Part shown: positions 40,614 to 53,216 of the stretch, piece by piece | Position numbering within the stretch: position 1 is the first letter of the stretch | Layout of the letters: every line of letters begins with the position of its first letter | Source of the DNA: Nemopilema nomurai | Taxonomy: Eukaryota; Cnidaria; Scyphozoa; Rhizostomeae; Rhizostomatidae | Direction of reading: 5' to 3' | Assembly (NCBI GenBank): GCA_003864495.1 | Contig: ML133383.1 | Coordinates: 7,486,880 to 7,550,879 of the forward strand | Length of the DNA: 64,000 bases | The notes under the pieces: generated by a model | Databases searched by the model: none | Told to the model about the DNA's origin: nothing | Seen by the model: the letters and a program-made list of their open reading frames with translations, nothing else | Program-made: the position numbers and the translations under genes

Positions 40614-40786
40614 TGGTGCCTTCAGGAAGCTTTGATGCCTTGGTTGACCTCTGGTGCCCTTTTTGACCTGTTGTGCTCTCCGCAAACTTTGGTGGCATCA
40701 ATGGCTTTTTGTGTCTTCCTTGACTAATTGGTGCATTCAGTAAGCTTTTGTACCGTTAGTGAGCTTTCTGGCGCTTAATAAGCTAG
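40614..40786. repeat. degenerate 19-20 bp tandem repeat, about 9 units
   Basis: Successive units begin TGGTGCC, TGATGCC, TGGTGCC, TTGTGCT, TGGTGGC, TGTGTCT, TGGTGCA, TTGTACC and CTGGCGC, and mostly end AGCTT or GACCT. Spacing is 19-20 bp. The units are strongly diverged, so this is an old minisatellite that is easy to miss by identity-based searches. Confidence 0.6.
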
Positions 40787-41725
40787 TCCCTTTCATTTGG
40801 TTACACAAAAGGCCCTGAATCTATGGAGTCGTCTGTCGCAGCCTATTACTGCGAATGTCATTGGATTTCAGCTTATGTAACAGATCTACCGCTGTTATAA
40901 GTAGCAAGTAAACAGCGGCCAGGCCGTCTTGTCTCTGTCCAAAAAGCCCTTCCGAGTGGACCAACTTGTTTTCAAAAGGTTCTTCCACGCAAAACAAGCA
41001 GCGGTATATCTGTTTGCTTGCCTTATTTGGACCTTTTTTATCAGCACTTAGGAGCATGATCTTGTTTTCAAATGCCTCTAGTAAATGCGGCATTAATGGC
41101 TTCAAAATGTTGTTATTTCTCCATTCGACTTAATTCTTTGCGATTTGTGTTCGAAATAGGAGGATTGTGATTAATTGCGCGCAGTTCCTTGTCGCCGTTA
41201 GATTTTGTATCTGACCTGCAAACTGGCAATAGGTGCAGTGTGATCCCTTCTAATGGTAGCGAAACAGCCGAAATCTAAGGGCAGCTCATCAAGTCCGCTA
41301 GAGACGTACTGGCCATGCACTGGACATTGCCATGCAAATACAGGTTTATTTCAGGGTTGCCAGAAACTGTTTAACATGCCGATCAAGCAGGGTTCGATCT
41401 AACCATGATGCCTATACGCTATTGCGCTATGTGAGTCTCTTCCTTCGAACTGCAAGTTTCTAAGTCGCACAGTTTTACTTAAGAGTTGCATATGTACTTA
41501 AATGCTAGAAGCCCTTGGTGCAAGGGAATCACGCCGACATTTTAGTGTTGTGGTGTTGTTGTGCTGCGACAGAAATGCTACTTCGACCATTGTTTTGTTG
41601 CACGGTAGTGCCCAGAGTCCATTTGCGAGGGTGGATGTCAGTCGAACCGAATTAAAAGTAAGGATGTTATTCCAGTAAAACTTTGAAAACAACTTTCACC
41701 ATGGATAAACATGTTTTGCTAAAAC

Positions 41726-42083
41726 AGCCCCCAAAACCCCGCTACGCGTGCTTTACACCTTCTTTAGAAAGAGGATTGCCCCTTTAAAATCTACCCCATA
41801 AACAAATTAGGCCGATTAGCCTCGGTGAGACAAGAGCCTCGCATCGAGAGCGAAAATGACGTCACACAACCAGTCACCGGACACTTGAAACGAACGTTGT
41901 CGACAAAACGAATTAAAGAAATAACTTGCCACTTTTCGCGTGCATCACTCGCACTCCTGTGACAATCGCTAGGACGGGGGAGCCACTTCCCTACATGTTT
42001 TGCGAGCCTAATTTGTTTATGTGGTAGTTTTTAAAGGGGTGATTCCCTTTCGAAAGAAGGGGTAAAGCCGGTTTTTTGGGGCT
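41726..42083. mobile_element. 358-bp foldback/MITE element with arms of about 80 bp
   Basis: The left arm (41726-41811) begins AGCCCCCAAAACCCCGC. The right arm (42007-42083), read as reverse complement, begins AGCCCCAAAAAACCGGC. Both continue through CACCTTCTTT or CCCCTTCTTT, then CCCCTTTAAAA and CATAAACAAATTAGG. The arms are aligned end to end with a 9-10 bp insertion in the left one. The loop of about 195 bp holds a TGACGTCA site and no ORF. Long inverted arms without coding capacity fit a foldback-type or MITE element; no clear target duplication is visible. Confidence 0.75.
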
Positions 42084-45000
42084 AGTCTGCTCTCTAATAA
42101 TATGAACTTCAGGGGGCGATTTCGAGTAGGTGCGCTTCTCATAGCTTAATGTCTGCACCTCTTGTAGGGATTGTTAGTCAGTTTTCTACAGGCTCAGTGC
42201 AAACATTTTGTTTCCAACTTACCGGTTCGGCCCCACAAGGCTCTGGGGTTACTATCCTATTCAGAAAATGATATTGCCTTGGCTCCTTTGCTTGATAAAT
42301 TTTCGTTAGCCCGTAAGCTCGAGCCAATCCTGACATTGTTAATACGTGATTTGATTAGTTATCAAAGCTTAAGATTCCAGTCTTTAAGTGCTGGCTTTAC
42401 GCACATTGAACTCAATAACGTGAACGGAAGTTATTGCTTTGGTGTCACTGAAGCGAAGAATCAAAGCGTATCGCCGTAATATTCTGCCTCCTCTCATTAA
42501 CTCTCCAATCTCCAGGAACATTATCTTTGGCCTTCCCTGCTGTCTGGTAACGATGAATCGCAAATGAATATTGTGACGTCACAGCGTTACCAAATTGGCA
42601 CGAGTTAGGGCGAGTTTTTATACTTTTACCAATGAAATGTGCAAAAATACGAGATCATCAAAGGGGGTTTCGCCAGATACCTCGCCTCTTCTTCGTCCGC
42701 ACAAGCTCCTCAATGCAGAAGCGTTAACGCACACTATAGGCTTATCATCTTGATGTACTTAACTGGGGCATCAAATCAGGGTATTTTTCTTGCACTTTTG
42801 AATTTCCAAGTCTGCTACCTTCTTGACGCGGGTTAATAAGCAATTGGGCATTATTCGCAAGGAATGTTTGAATTCCATCAATTATTGGAGGGATACCTTC
42901 TTGTCGGTTTTTGGGAAACAGCAAATCTGGCATTTTCGTGCCAAGAACACCACTAGACGCGTATTCACGTATACAAAAATAACGGGATTCCCCTGGCAGC
43001 AAACACTCGACCACCCCTAACAGTCAGATCGATGTGAAAAAAGATTTTGACCATGGTCTGGTCTCGTTACTTTTCGCCCACTAAAACGCATACGGGTCAT
43101 TTTGTTCGTGAGAAAATTTAGCAATTATTTGAGGTGCCATCGCGATCTCTGAAAGTCATCCTTCGGGCCCAATCAAAGGGGGCAATTTGTTTGTGGCATT
43201 GAGTTGTATTTGTCCACGGTCTATTGCTAAACCAAATGACTTTATTTTCTATCTTCGTGAGAAAACATGTTTAAGAAAAGAAGTTTAGAATTGATTTATT
43301 ATGAATTTTTATAATAGAGGGTTGGGTTGGTGTGCCTACATTTGTTTGTAAAGTTAATCGATTCAGTCTTTCCGAAGACTCTTCTCAACCAAACAACGAG
43401 TTTCAATATTCACAACCGTCACCGGTCTTACCTAGACGTCATCAAGAAAACTGACAGCACGACAGTTGTAGGCCAAAGAATGACTTAACCTGTTGATGAC
43501 TTAAGTGACAAAGTTCATATTACACGAAACCTGATTGCTCCCTTCAGTTGATATCTGATTTGAGAAGTCTTAGTTGCGTTGTCGGAATGCCCAAAGACGA
43601 ATACAAATAAAGCAAATGCCAAATCAACTTTTGTAAATCCAGGATGGCTATCAAAGCCCAGACGTGATAGGCACATCGCTACGGAGAGGGATATAGTTTG
43701 CGATATTGACAGCCAAAGTGACGTTTAAGTCTCATTTACCGAGGACGACATGCATCAACGTGCCTCAACTGTGCCCTTCCATGACCAAAGCTAGAAATAT
43801 AACATACATTATCAGAGAATACACAATATAGATTGGTTGAAAAAATATTGCAATAGTATAGTGCTTTGTAGCTTCTATCCTCTATTTTCGTATTCCATGA
43901 TGTCGAGTTGGTTCTTTTCAGATATTTATTACATTGGGTGTTCTTAGTTTCAGCTGAATTTGTTAGATGTCCATAATGCCCTGGGAGTCTCTAAGTTGAA
44001 GGTTAACGTTGCTTTAATTTCTCGAAAGGTTTTACATAACATGTGGCCTGATTGTGGAAGATGTTCCTACAAACGATTTCCAACATTTCTTACTCCCTAA
44101 AAGTTTCTTAATATTCATCTCATTCAAATCGTACCAAATCTGGAGAAGTGTTTTACAGATATAAACAGCGAGATTCGACATTCTTCATTTCTTTTTAATT
44201 ATTTATATGTCAAAAGGTTGGACGTGTAAATGCATGATGTTCTTCAAGACGTAATGCACTTTGAATACGTAATGCACTATGAGGACTGCACTTCACAATT
44301 CCTTAAAATGACGAATTGAGCGTTCCATGTAGTCAGATACAGCATTGAGAAATCGGAAAGCAAGCCTGAAACCGACACGACTTCGCTGGTATATAATGGA
44401 CTTAGATCTAAGAGGTTGACTCGCAGATTTGCGGTGTGCCTGCACTTGACCATTGTCCATTCCTCGTAAAGCAGGCTGGAAGCACCCATAGACCCAAGTA
44501 TACCCTATCACGTGCGATCGCGTTCTTTGATATAAATGTCCGTTAGTGCTCGAAATGCGTCTGCCAATTTTGGTTCGCAATTTCTTAGCAATGTAGCGTA
44601 CAGAAACAACAACAACAACAACAAAACCAACGGCGATGTTTCGCGTGCGCCACCACTTGCGGAAGCATGGGGTGAAACTTCATAGCGTCTATTTGGATGC
44701 CCCAAACTAGGTACTGGCCGGTATGCTTCGGGGGCCCCATGACCGACATGCAATCTTGCCATAGAGGTAATTATAGAGGTCGATGGTGGTCTGTTCCAAA
44801 TATAGTTGGTGGCCATGGCAAATGCGTAATATTGAAGGACGCCGGCTGCAGGGGGAAGGGTGCTTTAGGGGTGAGATAAGCCCTTTTAAGCCAACTTTCA
44901 TTCGGGAGATGCTGCCAAACATTCGTTGCAGTAATAAATAAAAGTATACAGACGACGCGTTTTTGTGAATTTATTTGGCGAGATTTTGGAGTAGCTTTAA

Positions 45001-45460
45001 AAATCTTTGCCTCTTTTTTGAGTGCCCTAGTCACTAGTCTAACCTTTGTGCTTTATTAACATAGTGTTTTAAGCTGCTTTTATGACTACAAAAAGAATGT
45101 GAAAGCCTTGAAGTTTACTTAGGCACGGTTGCCTTGCCCTCCAACGATAAATTCCACTAGCATCTTCAGTTTTTCCAAAGGAGACATTTTCTTTGAAATA
45201 GTGCGATTAGAATAGTGCGAAAAGGCCCAAAAAATTTGGGCAAGTAGTAGAAAAGTCTCAAGACTTATGGGACTCTGAAAAATTAGAATATTCTTATAAA
45301 TCAGTGTGTTGTAATATTAGTAGAGAGACACCTTGACAAACGAGGGTGTGCCTCGAAGTTTTAACCATTGACCTTTTCAGAGCCTATCTCAGGCCATGCA
45401 TTTATGCAGCACTCCTTGCGTTATTTCGCTCTTCCAATATCCGTTATTTGCCCGTCATTG

Positions 45461-45620
45461 GCATTTTGTGCGGACATAATTTTTGCCTTGCGGACACATC
45501 TTTTGCCGTGCGGACACATCTTTTGCCATATGGACACATCTTTTGCCGTGCGGACACATCTTTTGCCATATGGACACATCTTTTGCCGTGCGGACACAAC
45601 TTTTGCCTTGCGGACACATC
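45461..45620. repeat. 20-bp minisatellite, 8 units
   Basis: There are eight units of exactly 20 bp, consensus TTTTGCCGTGCGGACACATC, with the first unit diverged. Two variants, GCCGTGC and GCCATAT, alternate in the middle units, giving a 40-bp higher-order period. Because 20 is not a multiple of three, the array is open in several frames with a 20-residue period; this is not evidence of coding. It lies in intron 1. Confidence 0.95.
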
Positions 45621-48600
45621 TCTTGGTGCAGAAATCAGTGATTAATTCAATTGTGATCCCTTGATTTTAGCCACACTATTCAGCCACAATGTTATTGAGT
45701 TGAAATCACCATGTGCTTTTACGTGGTTTACTCAGGAATTTGTATTTGGTTGGACTGGATTGGAAAAAACCTTAGAGCACTGACAAAGAAGAAATTAATT
45801 TGTTCCAGCAACAATTTGCAACACCTATGTACGAGACATGTAAGGAGGTTCTGTAGTCCGTGCCATACAATCCCTCGGGCTCTTGGATCAAGGTTAATAT
45901 TGTCTGACATTATAAATCCAGAAAAGATAAATCAAGTCATTCGGGTTCATCTGAAGAGAAGACATGGATCATTTTGATGTTATCTTCAAGTTACTGAGAC
46001 ACTTTCACAGAATCCTTGAATCAGGCAATTGCGTTTTCAAATTGGAAAAATCTGGCCCGATACCCCTTGCTATTTAATGATACAGCAGATGATACAATAA
46101 CATTTAATGATGTCTTCTCGGATGATAAAGAGCTCCCGAGCAAAGAAGAGTCCAGGTTACAACACTCTAATAGCAGTTTGGGCTTTTGCATTGTGGTTTT
46201 CACAAGACTCAACCTTACGCATACCGTCGTTTTCGAAAGACATTCCAGACTCAGCTTTGGAAAAGGCCAAAAACTAATTGACCACCATCGATAGATTTTA
46301 TTCACAGTTTTGATAAATATCACCAATTCCAAATTTAAGCAGATTATAACTCATACGTATTGTATCAATGTTATATAAGTTCTATCTTCAAACGCTTTGG
46401 AGATCCTTGTTTTGAAGTCTGTTGAGGTCAGTGTCCCGTAGAATTTCCTATTGTGCTCTTCAAGTGATTGGAATGACCAAAAGTAACCTGGGATGTATTT
46501 AAGTAATAATCTGCGCCTTTCTAAAATTTAAAGGTATTGATCATGGTAAATAAGATTACAAAACTAGGCGTGATAGATAAGAAACTTAGCTCCCGTGAAT
46601 CTGACATCTCAGCAGCCAATTTGTGTTACTTGCCCGGCCCTCTTTAAGTCATTGGCACTTCCATTTTCATGAAAATTTTATGTTATCCTGGGACGTGAAG
46701 GCTTTAATCTCTTTCTGCTTAAATAATCGAATGAGTTTAAAGCTGGGAGGTCTATGATTGTTTGGGTTTTAGGTCATCTTTTCTGGGGCTCATCAAACCC
46801 GGCTTTGTTCTTTACAAAGGCCAGTTTTTTGGCACACAAATCCTCTTGGTACTATGTTGCCCGCTTCAAGCATCGAAAAAAGCACAGATATTTTCACACG
46901 GATTTTCTTATGCTCAACTATAACCTCTCTTTCTTTCTATGCAGAATTGGTACAGAACGGACGATCTCATTTTTCCCTTTCATTTTTCGAACTAAAAAGT
47001 AAATGAAATGTTCTTCTATTGCAATATGGCAAACCCATAATTTATTCTACTTCAACTCATGATCTCTTTAATCTTGATACTCAACTGTTAAAAAAGCCAA
47101 ATTATTTGACAAAAAAATAGTTCTGAAATGCTTTTTTGCCGATGTTCTTGAATGTTCGTTGGGTTAAGTGTGAACTCCAATGATATTTGTTTATTTTTAG
47201 TCAAATTACTTTATTCTCGTTTTACCCCGAATCGAACAGTAGCCATGTCTTTGGAGGAGGCAGACTTGAGAAGGGGAATTGGGGCCATTGGTCTCTGTTC
47301 ACACCCTTGACGCATGCACCATTTGCCCCACTAGCACCCAAGCATTCAAATGCGCTGCGCAGGCACCCTGGCTACGCAGCAACCGCAGCTTTTATAGTTG
47401 AATAGCTTTGTTATTGTGAGAGCAAGACAATTTTGAGAATTACAACTATCTAGCCTTTAAGGTCATCTAGTGCTGTAAGTTAATAAGTCCAGATTCCTCT
47501 AGCACGAAATCCTTATAAAGCCACCCATATCTGCGCTAATATAGATGTCTTCAATTGGAATATCTTGTCAAGACCACAATGCTTTGCATACCGCAATCAA
47601 CTGTGCAGCGTATTGAAATGTTTCAGAAAATAAAATGATCTACCACATACAAGAAAGAAGTTTCATATGAACATGGCTTCACTAATGTCGCCTCTTCTTA
47701 TTCAGAAGTCCTCTATTCGATTCTTGTCAACTAATTGCTATTAGCAATAAGTTGCCGATTGTGTTGGAAATTATTGAACGAAAGGGAGTTCAATCTGGTG
47801 ATTATTTAATGCCTTGGTTTTTTTCAAGATCCTAGAGGCCGACAAATATATTACTTGCCGCAGAATAAGGCTCACTTGGGTGCAAAGGATAATCGTCGTA
47901 TTTGTGTTGTTTGCTAGGGGCTTTTGGGTGGAAGATTCGATCGCCTTTGAGAAATTTATTACGAGTGCTTTGAACTCTGACACTTTCAATCTGTGTTCAG
48001 CTGTACTGAAAGTGAAACGGCAATGTGTTGAATCTGATGTTAAGTGACTGTTGTAATGCTTATAGCTTGCTTGCACACCTTTCTTAGAGCTGTTAGAAAG
48101 TCAAGATATTCTGCTGTTATAAAAGGCCTGAAGATAACTCGAATACGCTGGACCAGTTTCACATAAGCCAAACTCAAAAATGTCATGTGGGTCCAACGAG
48201 GATAGATGATGTAGTGGTGTCTCTCCCCTAAATGCTAAGATTAAGTTTATGTATGGTAGTTTCGAATATTCCTAGGTATGTCAGCTAAGGGAATAAGGTA
48301 TTTTTGGTGGTTAGATATATTGTAAGGTAGGTATTGCTTACTGGCGAAAGGTATTGCAGGTATAAATAGCAAGCTGGCTTCTGATCAAAAGTTGAGCAAA
48401 ACTGACTATTTTTGCAACAATTATGATATGTCATAGATGTTGTGACTGCATTGCTGGCAAATTTACAAAGACTACTGGATGATAAAATAATCGGGATTGG
48501 GTCACCAAATATATTTTTACTTTGGAGTGCATTTGTTGAGATCCAGGTTTGGTGGTGCTCATCATTGCTGTTAGGGAAGCGGGGAAGCCAATAGTTTTTA

Positions 48601-48816
48601 ATTCGGTAGGTACGACGAAATCGCTACAACTTCCTGATGATTTGGCTGTTTTTACTCAAAATCGCTGTTGAGTTAGAATTTGTATTTATAGCTTTTAGGA
48701 CACTGAGAATCTTTGTGCTTATCGAGCAGTGTCCTGGTCTTTCCTCTCGATGTGACCACACCTCCTGATTGCTTATGCCTGGAATTACAGAGAGCTAGCG
48801 ACACTCCTCACTCTGT

Positions 48817-48893
48817 GTGCAAGTTTGGTCATACCAGGGCATGAGCCACTGACCCTTAAATCAGCGCTTCTAACCACTGAGCCATCCTCGCAC
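48817..48893 (-). repeat. tRNA-Leu(UAA)-like sequence, pseudogene or SINE head
   Basis: Read on the minus strand this is 77 nt long. GTGCGAG at its start pairs with CTTGCAC at its end as a seven-pair acceptor stem with one G-T wobble. It has an A-box-like TGGCTCAGTGGTTAGA. The anticodon region, GCGCTGATTTAAGGGTCAG, resembles tRNA-Leu(UAA), with TAA as the anticodon. The B box is decayed (GGTATGACC in place of GGTTCGAATCC), the D arm carries an extra A and the anticodon loop is one base too long. It is therefore not a functional tRNA. It is probably a tRNA pseudogene or the head of a tRNA-derived SINE extending to lower coordinates. Confidence 0.6.
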
Positions 48894-49785
48894 TAAATAT
48901 GAATACCTGTGTGAGGCCAGATTGTGTTGATGCCATTGTTATTGTTGCCCAAAAGTAATGGACCTAGAATTGATCCTCGAAGAACAACTATTGTGGTCTG
49001 TTCTGATACGTTTTTGTCAGTATTGATTGCTCTCCACTTTCACTAAACAAGGGTGCTTTCCACTTCTACCAAAGAAGGGTACTTTCTATAGCAATGAATG
49101 ATTAGAAGAAGGGTAGCACAAGATGTCAGTTCCTCTGCTACCACCTTTGACGCTTGAACTCGGTGTGCTGGTCGCTCCAGGATACCGAAAAAGTGACAAA
49201 TGCAGAAATGAGAGATAAAGCAACGCTTCCAATCATTTTTTTCAAAATTCTATAAACCAGTTGCCAGGGATGTTTTCTCCATCAATTTGATTTACCTAAA
49301 AGCAATTTAATAGTGGCAGCTTTCATTGTGTGATGCGTCGTAATTACCCTTTAATAACAGGAACAATGAACTTCTTACACCGTCGTTCATAACAAATGTT
49401 AAGGTAAGCCCGGGGAATGACCACGATTGTGCAATGATCTAATTGTGCAATGATCATATCTGTCAATGCCGTCATGCTATAAGCAAAATGAGATAAGAAT
49501 CATGTCTCATTATGGTGCATAATACTAATTAAAATCGATTCGATTCGAACAGTTTATTCATTACGAGTCAGTAAAATTCATTACGATTATCCAAAATCCG
49601 TTTTCTTTGGAATACAAGCCTAGCAGCTTACTGCCACAGAACTGCCACGGAAAGAGAGCCAGCGCTATCAGAATGCCAATGGCATTTAACAAGCATCATT
49701 CAAGCAGAGAGGGATAACGGGCATTTGAATGGCCAGTGACTGTGGTATGCCGCTACACCGGAGGTCGCTTTTGATTGGTTGATAT

Positions 49786-49870
49786 GATTTAACTCAGTTA
49801 CTGTTCTTGTAGGCATTTTGGATTTAACTCAGTTACTGTTCAGTCAGTTAATACTCTTGTAGGCATTCTG
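49786..49870. repeat. imperfect tandem duplication (35 and 50 bp)
   Basis: GATTTAACTCAGTTACTGTT ... CTTGTAGGCATT occurs at 49786-49820 and again at 49821-49870. The second copy has a 15-bp insertion (CAGTCAGTTAATACT region). This is a local intronic duplication. Confidence 0.85.
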
Positions 49871-51061
49871 ACTTGGAATTTACCTTCCGACACCAAATTA
49901 GTTTGGATTATACGCAAAATAAATCGCATTTTGGATCTGTTTTTGTTACATTCGTCGTCTTTGCTCTTACTTACGAAGTATTCACCGACTTGATTTGTTT
50001 TCCTGACATTTTCTTCGCGAAGAATTATCTGTACGAGACGAAGACTAGGCCTACTGAGTTGATCGCTTAAGAGATGACAAAAGAAGTTATTTCACTTTTA
50101 GCATTGGTAAGTTTCTTCAAGGAGAACCCGAACGTTATTGGCAAAGGTGAACTAAAGTGCAATTCTGATTTCGTACTTGACTTGCGTCTTATTGATCATA
50201 CAATAAATGCAAAATTTAAATGCAGATACGAAATACGATTTATTGAGCGAATAATCCAGATAAATTCGGTGCTTGACAGTAAAATTCAGTCAGAATGCCT
50301 ACAGGAATATTGTTTACGCACGTTGCTACCACGTAACTCAGAAAAATCGCGTCGGCCAATCAAAAGCAAGTTCCGGAGGAAATTCACTGCATTGAACCTC
50401 AACGTAAAATCTTATGCGTGGCGGCTTTCCAAGAATGTGTTGTGTGGAGGCGCATGATAACCTTAAGGCAGAAATGAGCCTGACATTTCAATATATTGCC
50501 AACGGAAATTTTATATATTCAAATTAAAACTTTCCGTCAGTTAATGGTGTCTGGTATGCAATGCTTTCCTTTTTCATTAACCAGTCTCACATTTAAGAGG
50601 CCAATACCCCTAGGGGTATCCCTTACGGCTATTATCGGCCATCATAAATCGTACCATGACAGCTTCGATGGGGTCATCATGTTTAAAAGCATGTTTTCAT
50701 ATTATCGCAAGCGCCTTCGTCGTATCCCTGATGCCACGCGTTACCTACCACTATTAAGAAGCCAGTATCTGTAATTAAAGTAGCCTCTCTTCCACTTCGA
50801 GGCGAGGTTGTCGCAGCTTGCTGATGATGGTATTAAAGAAGGCTTTAACACATTGCTGAGGAATTCGAGTTAACTGGCATGCTTATCCCAAAAGATTTCG
50901 GGGTGTCTGCAAAGATTTCATAAATCAAACAGACTCCCACAACCAGGACATTTTAACAATTTTTCAGAGTAATAGAAAATGTAAAGACAAAATTGGTGCG
51001 ACAGGACATGTTCCACAACAAACATGGTTTTTTGCACCAGAAAGTGCCGTACCAGAATGTA

Positions 51062-51100
51062 CCTTGACCCCTTGACCCTTTGACCTCTTGACCCCTTGAC
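51062..51100. repeat. short TTGACC-type tandem repeat
   Basis: CCTTGACC is repeated about five times with a period of 8-9 bp and small length changes between units. It is a simple intronic repeat. Confidence 0.8.
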
Positions 51101-51864
51101 TGGTGTCTCGCTAGGCCCCTTCCTCTCTTCGTCATTGATGCTCAACGCGGTCTGTTCTCAATGGTGCGTAGACATTCGGCCCATTCACCCACTTGTTGGA
51201 AAACGCCTCAATCACCTAAAAGAGGTTCGAAGTGAGGTCATTGCTAGAATTGTGTCGAAGCATGTAGCCGCACATTTATTGGTTTCCAAATTGTTTTCGG
51301 AAGGGCTTTTCGCAAAATCTCCTTCGAAATTGGCCAAGCCGATTTGGATTCATGTATTACAACCAGGAAGCGTAGCCATTTGATACAAAATTTTCGAGCA
51401 TTAAGTTTACTCCTTTTCCGGCAAGATTAAAATAGTGCAATTTCCACTCAACAAATCGACTTACCCATGTTTGTGTCCCAGACAACTTTTACGTCGGTCT
51501 GTGTAAATTTTCCATCACAGAATGAAGAGGAGTGCTTCCCTGATCCAGCTCATATTAACCAAACAAGGTTTTATAATGAATTTGTTCTGATTGTCAAAGT
51601 GGAAGTTATACACATTGTTGTGTCCCTCCGTCCATCAAATCTTTGCTACTGAGAGGCTTGCAGCAAATTGACCACCTCGGCTCTTGTGTTATTGTTACTT
51701 CATGGCACTCCAGTAAAGCCAGCACATTCCATCATAACTAACCAGCGATGCTGTATATATTTCTTCTGTTCCTAATTCAAAGAAACTGATAACCACTTAT
51801 GCCCGGATAAGTACACTGTTGCCTTCTTTAAATAGCCTCAGTTTCGTTACGAATGTCAGTACCA

Positions 51865-51879
51865 GGGGGGGGGGGGGGG
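51865..51879 (+). repeat. G15 homopolymer
   Basis: This is a run of 15 G within intron 1, the second longest G run in the window. Its length may be affected by sequencing. Confidence 0.95.
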
Positions 51880-52808
51880 TAATTGTTAATCTAATGTTTG
51901 CAAATATACTAGCAGGTGCTAGACTATCCATCATGTCGAAAAACGTCATTCTGGGTGTTGGGAAGTGATTTCTGAGGTATTTATCAAGCATCTCGGAAGA
52001 AGAGAGTCAGAAACAGTGGCAACCTACCCCCTATTTTGTTTTCGCATGCCCCCATAATATTAATTAAGATAATTTGTTAAAAGAAGTTTTTGTTTCAACA
52101 TATACCAGGCTCATGCTCCTTCGTTTTCCTTTACGTTGCTGGATAAATCGTCGACATTTTTTTATTCATTAGTAGCAAGTCTTCCTCTTGGTTTTCCTGT
52201 AGCCTTCCGACACTTAATGGAACACAATCTAAAAAACAAAGGCTTTGTGAATACAATTACTTTAGTCTTTATTTCAAGCAGAAACAACCGGATGAAACAT
52301 GGTTTCTCAGCACGCAAACATATTGGCAGCAATCATTGATTAGCATTGCACTGAATTCGATGAAATTTGACTTAGGCCTTAATAACACCCACACGTGACC
52401 AAGATAGTCTGGTGCCGAATCTGCAGTTGAGCTCCGATTGGTCAAAGAGCCAAGGGAAACGCAAAATTGTTCGACTTATCTGGGTTTATATGAGGTTTAC
52501 AACTCTTGAAAGTTTATTTTTTCTTCGAAATGCCCCAGAGTGGACATGAATTTATGCCAATTCAATTTGTTCTCAAATTCAACCCAAACACAACATTTAT
52601 TGCATTTGATACAAGCCATGTCAGTTGTTTCGGGAGTGAGACATTTGCGAAAAGATTTACGTCTCTCAGAAATATGGACACCGTTTCTTTGAAAAGAACT
52701 TCTAGCAGATCCTCCGAATCACGTACTAATCTTGTATTAACTCAACTTGTATTAATCCTGGAGGAAGGATCGTTTACCATTTGAAAAAGGGTATAAATGG
52801 ACATATTA

Positions 52809-53216
52809 CACGCTTTTTTATAAGGAACCACTTTATAAGGAACCTACATGTAGAAGGCCGAAATATTTGAAGAACTTATGCAACCTAAAACGAAATCCCT
52901 TAGAAACTTTTCGATTTGAAATTTTTTTATAACTGCAAGCATCAAGAACTAAAAAGCCGGTTCCATTCATTTGCAGCCAACACTCGCATAGTTTGTTTGC
53001 TATTCGCGTGTCAAGTGCTTTATTGAGTAGTTTCCACATATGCTGTCTCGCCCCCCTCTCTATTAAGTGTTAAGGCTTATTGTAGTCAAAACACCGACAG
53101 TGAGAACTTAAGGAACTTTTAAGGAACTTTTGGTACTTAAATCTGATGATTTGAAGTCTACAAGTAAGGAACTTTTTGAACTAGGCCTTGAGGTAGGTTT
53201 CTCATAAAAAAGCGTG
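52809..53216 (+). mobile_element. MITE copy 3 (about 408 bp, TA on both sides)
   Basis: This is the best preserved member of the family. TA at 52807-52808, then CACGCTTTTTTATAAGG, and at the other end CATAAAAAAGCGTG followed by TA at 53217-53218. It is collinear with the copy at 14450 and close to it in sequence. It sits in intron 1 in the gene's sense orientation. The open frames across it are accidental. Confidence 0.92.

Noticed and set aside
41388..41440. Minus-strand tRNA-like fragment with TAGCGCAAT and ATCGAACCC
   Set aside because: The A-box-like and B-box-like parts are too close together, and no cloverleaf can be drawn. It may be a decayed tRNA-derived fragment, but support is too weak to annotate.
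45346..45664. ORFs with a repeating His/Cys pattern (HxFCxADTSFA)
   Set aside because: They arise from the 20-bp minisatellite read in several frames, and both overlapping frames show the same 20-residue period. This is not a zinc-finger protein.
45711..46294. Two plus-strand ORFs (88 and 92 codons) with coding-like segments such as FNDTADDTITFNDVFSDD
   Set aside because: They lie in different frames with stops between, give no recognisable domain, and an equally long minus-strand frame overlaps the second. They could be an old pseudogene, but nothing supports that specifically.
50074..50457. 127-codon plus-strand ORF in intron 1
   Set aside because: No recognisable domain. It contains a donor-like GTAAGT after 11 codons and lies inside the intron of a well supported gene. 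It is not distinguishable from chance.
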